Both the position numbers and the translations under genes were made by a program. 13,781 nt of DNA from Pelagibius sp050290145 (GTDB lineage: Bacteria; Pseudomonadota; Alphaproteobacteria; Kiloniellales; Kiloniellaceae), in NCBI GenBank assembly GCA_050290145.1, contig JBNKHC010000425.1:1-13781 (forward strand), written 5' to 3'. Numbering within the stretch: the first letter of the stretch is position 1; the number at the start of each line of letters is the position of its first letter. The notes beneath the pieces were generated by a model that ran no database searches, was not told the DNA's origin, and worked only from the letters and a program-made list of their open reading frames with translations. Of the stretch, positions 10,877 to 13,781 are shown one piece after another.

Positions 10877-12877
10877 ATGGCGGACCTCTTCCAGACAGCT
10901 TCAAAGAAATCGTCAGGCAAACAATCGGGTTATTCGGCAAAGGACATCGAGGTCCTGGAGGGCCTCGAGCCCGTACGCCGGCGCCCGGGCATGTATATCG
11001 GCGGCAACGACGAACGCGCCATGCACCACCTCGTGGCCGAGGTGCTGGACAACGCCATGGACGAGGCCGTGGCCGGCCACGCCACCCGCATCGAGCTGGA
11101 GCTGAAGCCGGGCAACGTGGTGGTGATCAGCGACAACGGGCGCGGCATCCCGGTCGACCCGCACCCCAAGTACAAGCCCAAGTCGGCCCTGGAAGTGATC
11201 CTCACCACCCTTCACTCGGGCGCCAAGTTCTCGCAGAAGGCCTACGCGACCTCCGGCGGCCTGCACGGTGTCGGCGTCTCGGTGGTCAACGCCCTTTCCG
11301 ACGACATGACCGTGGAAGTGGCGCGCGACCAGAAGCTCTACGAGCAGAGCTACAGCAAGGGCAAGGCGAAGACCAAGCTCAGCAAAGGCAAGCCGGTGAA
11401 GAACCGGCGCGGCACCACCATCCAGTTCCACCCCGATCCCTCGATCTTCGAGAAGGACGCGACCTTCCGCCCGGCGCAGCTCTACCGCATGGCGCGCTCC
11501 AAGGCCTACCTCTTCCGGGGGGTGGAGATCCGCTGGAGCTGCGACAAGAGCCTCATCGCCAAGGGCGACGACACGCCGGAAAAGGACAACATCCACTTCC
11601 CCAACGGCCTGGAGGACTTCCTGGCCGCCACCCTGGAGAAACGCAAGACCCTGACGCCCGACCCCTTCGTCGGCGAAGGCAAGTTCCCCGACGGCCAGGG
11701 CCGCGTCGAGTGGGCGATCTCCTGGCCGATGGACGAGAACGGCTTCCTCAACTCCTACTGCAACACCGTGCCGACGCCGGAGGGCGGCAGCCACGAGGCG
11801 GGCCTGCGCAGCGGCCTGTTGAAGAGCATCAAGGCCTATGCCGAGATGGTCGGCAACAAGAAGGCCGGCAACGTGAATTCCGACGACGTCTGCGGCGGCG
11901 CCTGCATCATGCTGTCGCTCTTCATCCGCGATCCGCAGTTCCAGGGCCAGACCAAGGAGAAGCTGGCCACGACCGCGGCGACCAAGCTGGTCGAAGGCTC
12001 CATCAAGGACCACTTCGACCACTGGCTGTCCGGCCACCCGGAGCGCGCGCGCCTGCTGCTGGAACGCATCGTCGAGCGTTCCGAGGAACGCCGGCGCCGG
12101 CGCGAGGAGAAGGAGCAGAGCCGCAAGACGGCGACGCGCAAGCTGCGCCTGCCGGGCAAGCTGTCCGACTGCAGCCGCAACCGCTCCGAAGGCACCGAGA
12201 TCTTCCTGGTCGAGGGCGATTCCGCCGGCGGCTCCGCCAAGCAGGCGCGCTCCCGCGAGACCCAGGCGGTACTGCCGCTGCGCGGCAAGATCCTGAACGT
12301 CGCCAGCGCCTCGGCGGACAAGCTGAAGGGCAACCAGGAGATCTCCGACATCACTCAGGCGCTGGGCTGTGGCTCGCGCGGCAGCTTCGACGTCGACAAG
12401 CTGCGCTACGAGCGCATCATCATCATGACCGATGCCGACGTCGACGGCGCCCACATCGCCTCGCTGCTCATCACCTTCTTCTATAAAGAGATGGCCGGCC
12501 TCATCGAAAGCGGCCGGCTCTACCTGGCGCAGCCGCCGCTCTATCGCCTGACCCAGGGCAGCGAGAGCGTCTACGCCATGGACGACAAGGAGAAGGACAA
12601 GCTGTTGAAGTCGCACTTCAAGGGCCGCGGCAAGATCGACGTCAGCCGCTTCAAGGGCCTGGGCGAGATGCCGGCCCGGCAGTTGAAGGAAACCACCATG
12701 GACCCCGGCAAGCGCACCCTGCTGCGAGTCACCATCGTCGGCGAGAATGACAAGAATCCGGCGGCGGAGGAAAAGAAGGCGGCGGACCTCATCGAACGGC
12801 TCATGGGGCGCAAGGCGGAGACGCGCTTCGCCTTCATCCAGGAGAACGCCCGTTTCGTCGAGGAGATCGACGTCTAG
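10877..12877 (+). CDS. parE: DNA topoisomerase IV subunit B
   Basis: ATPase subunit of topoisomerase IV, which with ParC separates linked daughter chromosomes after replication. From the ATG at 10877 the protein has 666 residues, matching ParE rather than the roughly 800-residue GyrB. GHKL ATPase motifs: EVLDNAMDEA with catalytic Glu55 and Mg-binding Asn59, DNGRGIP from Asp86, and GGLHGVGVSVVNAL (127-140) closing the nucleotide. The transducer domain follows; the TOPRIM domain has EGDSAGGSAKQAR with Glu446 and TDADVDGAHI with Asp519/521/523; the C-terminal PLYRLTQG and RFKGLGEM are typical. AGG six bases before this ATG supports it; ATG 10850 and an earlier GTG are also in frame but lack a site and add an Arg-rich extension. 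An Arg/Glu-rich helix at about 395-415 precedes the TOPRIM. parC is not in the window. Confidence 0.96.
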   Translation: MADLFQTASKKSSGKQSGYSAKDIEVLEGLEPVRRRPGMYIGGNDERAMHHLVAEVLDNAMDEAVAGHATRIELELKPGNVVVISDNGRGIPVDPHPKYKPKSALEVILTTLHSGAKFSQKAYATSGGLHGVGVSVVNALSDDMTVEVARDQKLYEQSYSKGKAKTKLSKGKPVKNRRGTTIQFHPDPSIFEKDATFRPAQLYRMARSKAYLFRGVEIRWSCDKSLIAKGDDTPEKDNIHFPNGLEDFLAATLEKRKTLTPDPFVGEGKFPDGQGRVEWAISWPMDENGFLNSYCNTVPTPEGGSHEAGLRSGLLKSIKAYAEMVGNKKAGNVNSDDVCGGACIMLSLFIRDPQFQGQTKEKLATTAATKLVEGSIKDHFDHWLSGHPERARLLLERIVERSEERRRRREEKEQSRKTATRKLRLPGKLSDCSRNRSEGTEIFLVEGDSAGGSAKQARSRETQAVLPLRGKILNVASASADKLKGNQEISDITQALGCGSRGSFDVDKLRYERIIIMTDADVDGAHIASLLITFFYKEMAGLIESGRLYLAQPPLYRLTQGSESVYAMDDKEKDKLLKSHFKGRGKIDVSRFKGLGEMPARQLKETTMDPGKRTLLRVTIVGENDKNPAAEEKKAADLIERLMGRKAETRFAFIQENARFVEEIDV

Positions 12878-12906
12878 GGAATCTTCTCCCTTTCTCAATG
12901 CATAGG

Positions 12907-13027
12907 TGTCGTCCCGGGACTTGACCCCGGGACCCATTGGCGCCCGCTGAGAAGACGGGGTCCTCTGCCCACTACGCTGATGACGTTGCAATGGCATTGG
13001 ATCCCGGCAACAGGTGCCGGGATGACA
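12907..13027. repeat. Palindromic dispersed-repeat-like element
   Basis: Two stable hairpins stand about 67 bp apart: GTCCCGGG-N7-CCCGGGAC (12911-12933) and ATCCCGGCA-N5-TGCCGGGAT (13001-13023). The outer ends are inverted relatives: TGTCGTCCCGG on the left and CCGGGATGACA on the right, and CCATTGG/TTGGCG on the left mirrors TGGCATTGG on the right. GATCCCGG...CCGGGATGAC words of this kind are widespread intergenic palindromic repeats in alphaproteobacterial genomes, from memory. No transposase is nearby. It lies between parE and an MFS gene and may also end parE transcripts; an AGGGA/TCCCT stem with TTCTC at 12876-12896 is a weak alternative terminator. Confidence 0.7.
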
Positions 13028-13080
13028 GTGTTGTTGCCGCGCCATCGGGCACCCTCTCGAAAGCCCGTCTCCAATGTGGT

Positions 13081-13097
13081 AGAGCATTTACTGCTCT
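13081..13097 (+). promoter_or_regulatory. Inverted repeat AGAGCA-N5-TGCTCT upstream of the MFS gene
   Basis: Perfect 6-bp arms (13081-13086, 13092-13097) end 19 bases before the ATG at 13117. The position fits an operator or a leader hairpin near the ribosome-binding region. No regulator is known for it. Confidence 0.3.
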
Positions 13098-13116
13098 CGA
13101 CAGAAACGGCCCCGCG

Positions 13117-13781
13117 ATGACCAAAGCCTTCGCCCCGATCACCGCGCTGCTGCTCAGCGTCGCCCTGCTGCTCATGGGCAACGGCCTGCAGGGCACCCTG
13201 CTGCCGGTGCGCGCCAACCTAGAGGCGTTCTCCGACACCGACATCGGCATCCTCGGCTCGTCCTACTTCCTGGGATTCGCCGCGGGCTGCCTGTACGGGC
13301 CGCACCTCATCCGCCGCGCCGGGCACATCCGCGCCTTCGCCGCCCTGGTCGCCGTCGCCTCCTGCGTGGTGCTGGTGCACTCGATATTCCTTACTCCGGT
13401 CCTCTGGTGGGTGCTGCGCGCCATGACCGGCTTCTGCTTCGCCGCGCTCTACATGATCATCGAGAGCTGGCTGAACGAGAAGTCGACCAACGAGACCCGC
13501 GGCTTCGTCTTCTCGCTCTACACCATCATCAATCTGACGGTCATCACCATCGGTCAGCTCATGCTCGGCCTCGACCAGCCGGAAAACTTCCCGCTGTTCC
13601 TGCTGGCTTCGATCCTGGTGTCCCTGGCCGCCGTGCCCGTCGCCATGACCAAGGCCGAGGCGCCGGCGCCGGTGCAGTCGGTCAGGATCCGCCTCAAGCA
13701 CCTCTACAAGCTGTCGCCGGTCGGCGTCGTCGGCTGCCTCGCGGTGGGCCTGGCCAACGGCTCCTTCTGGGCCCTGGCCCC
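13117..13781 (+). CDS. MFS transporter, C-terminus cut by window edge
   Basis: Open from the ATG at 13117 to the window edge, giving 221 residues of an integral inner-membrane protein. The start MTKAFAPITALLLSVALLLM leads straight into transmembrane helix 1; further hydrophobic helices are at about residues 45-62, 72-92, 97-118, 133-153 and 160-178, with helix 7 beginning near 203. That is the six-helix N-terminal half of a major facilitator. The helix 2-3 loop (YGPHLIRRAGHIRAFA) is a relaxed form of MFS motif A, and FCFAALYMIIESWLNEKS in helix 4 is like the YcaD-type subgroup. The substrate cannot be predicted. The Shine-Dalgarno is poor. It follows the palindromic repeat after parE and is probably a separate transcription unit. 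Confidence 0.9.
   Translation, partial: MTKAFAPITALLLSVALLLMGNGLQGTLLPVRANLEAFSDTDIGILGSSYFLGFAAGCLYGPHLIRRAGHIRAFAALVAVASCVVLVHSIFLTPVLWWVLRAMTGFCFAALYMIIESWLNEKSTNETRGFVFSLYTIINLTVITIGQLMLGLDQPENFPLFLLASILVSLAAVPVAMTKAEAPAPVQSVRIRLKHLYKLSPVGVVGCLAVGLANGSFWALA

Noticed and set aside
10913..13087. Long minus-strand open frame of 724 codons opposite parE
   Set aside because: Shadow of parE, which has complete GHKL and TOPRIM motifs; the minus product has no family signature.

Overview
The window reads as a piece of the core chromosome of a GC-rich alphaproteobacterium, probably of the Rhodospirillales type. This rests on the high GC at third codon positions, the glnB-glnA pair behind a sigma-54-type promoter, a near-perfect parS site, a perfect CtrA-type box, and protein sequences that look alphaproteobacterial (ParE, bifunctional NnrE/NnrD, HpcH/HpaI aldolase, BTLCP protease). 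The genus is inference; no 16S rRNA gene or other decisive marker is present.

Layout, left to right. 1-635 (minus): two small genes whose products share a domain (one cut by the window edge). 747-3091 (minus): an HpcH/HpaI-type class II aldolase followed 26 bp later by bifunctional NAD(P)HX epimerase/dehydratase. 3092-3609: a 518-bp partly AT-rich gap with a parS-like site and a CtrA-type box. 3610-4536 (plus): a secreted, beta-rich protein that ends abruptly. 4558-5031 (minus): a small XRE-type regulator with an uncertain start. 5215-5292 (minus): tRNA-His with its own promoter. 5479-6666 (plus): a PLP-dependent aminotransferase. 6667-6895: a regulatory region with a -24/-12 promoter and related palindromes. 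6896-8747 (plus): glnB then glnA, closed by a strong intrinsic terminator. 8850-9261: a 412-bp gap with an AT-rich core and RNA-like hairpins. 9262-9858 (plus): a transglutaminase-like cysteine protease whose Shine-Dalgarno lies inside a hairpin. 9889-10703 (minus): an acyl-CoA thioesterase overlapping a small periplasmic protein by 4 bp. 10877-12877 (plus): parE. 12878-13116: a palindromic dispersed-repeat-like element. 13117-end (plus): a truncated MFS transporter.

The genes with a clear joint role are glnB and glnA: the PII sensor carries the uridylylation tyrosine, the glutamine synthetase carries the adenylylation tyrosine, and the promoter is of the nitrogen-regulated class. The rest is housekeeping: metabolite repair, topoisomerase IV, tRNA-His and acyl-CoA hydrolysis. 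I see no phage, IS transposase, CRISPR array, toxin-antitoxin or defence island, and no clear undescribed multi-gene system. The most interesting signals are non-coding: the parS-like site, the CtrA-type box, the palindromes flanking the glnB promoter, the hairpin covering a ribosome-binding site, and a possible ATT start codon.
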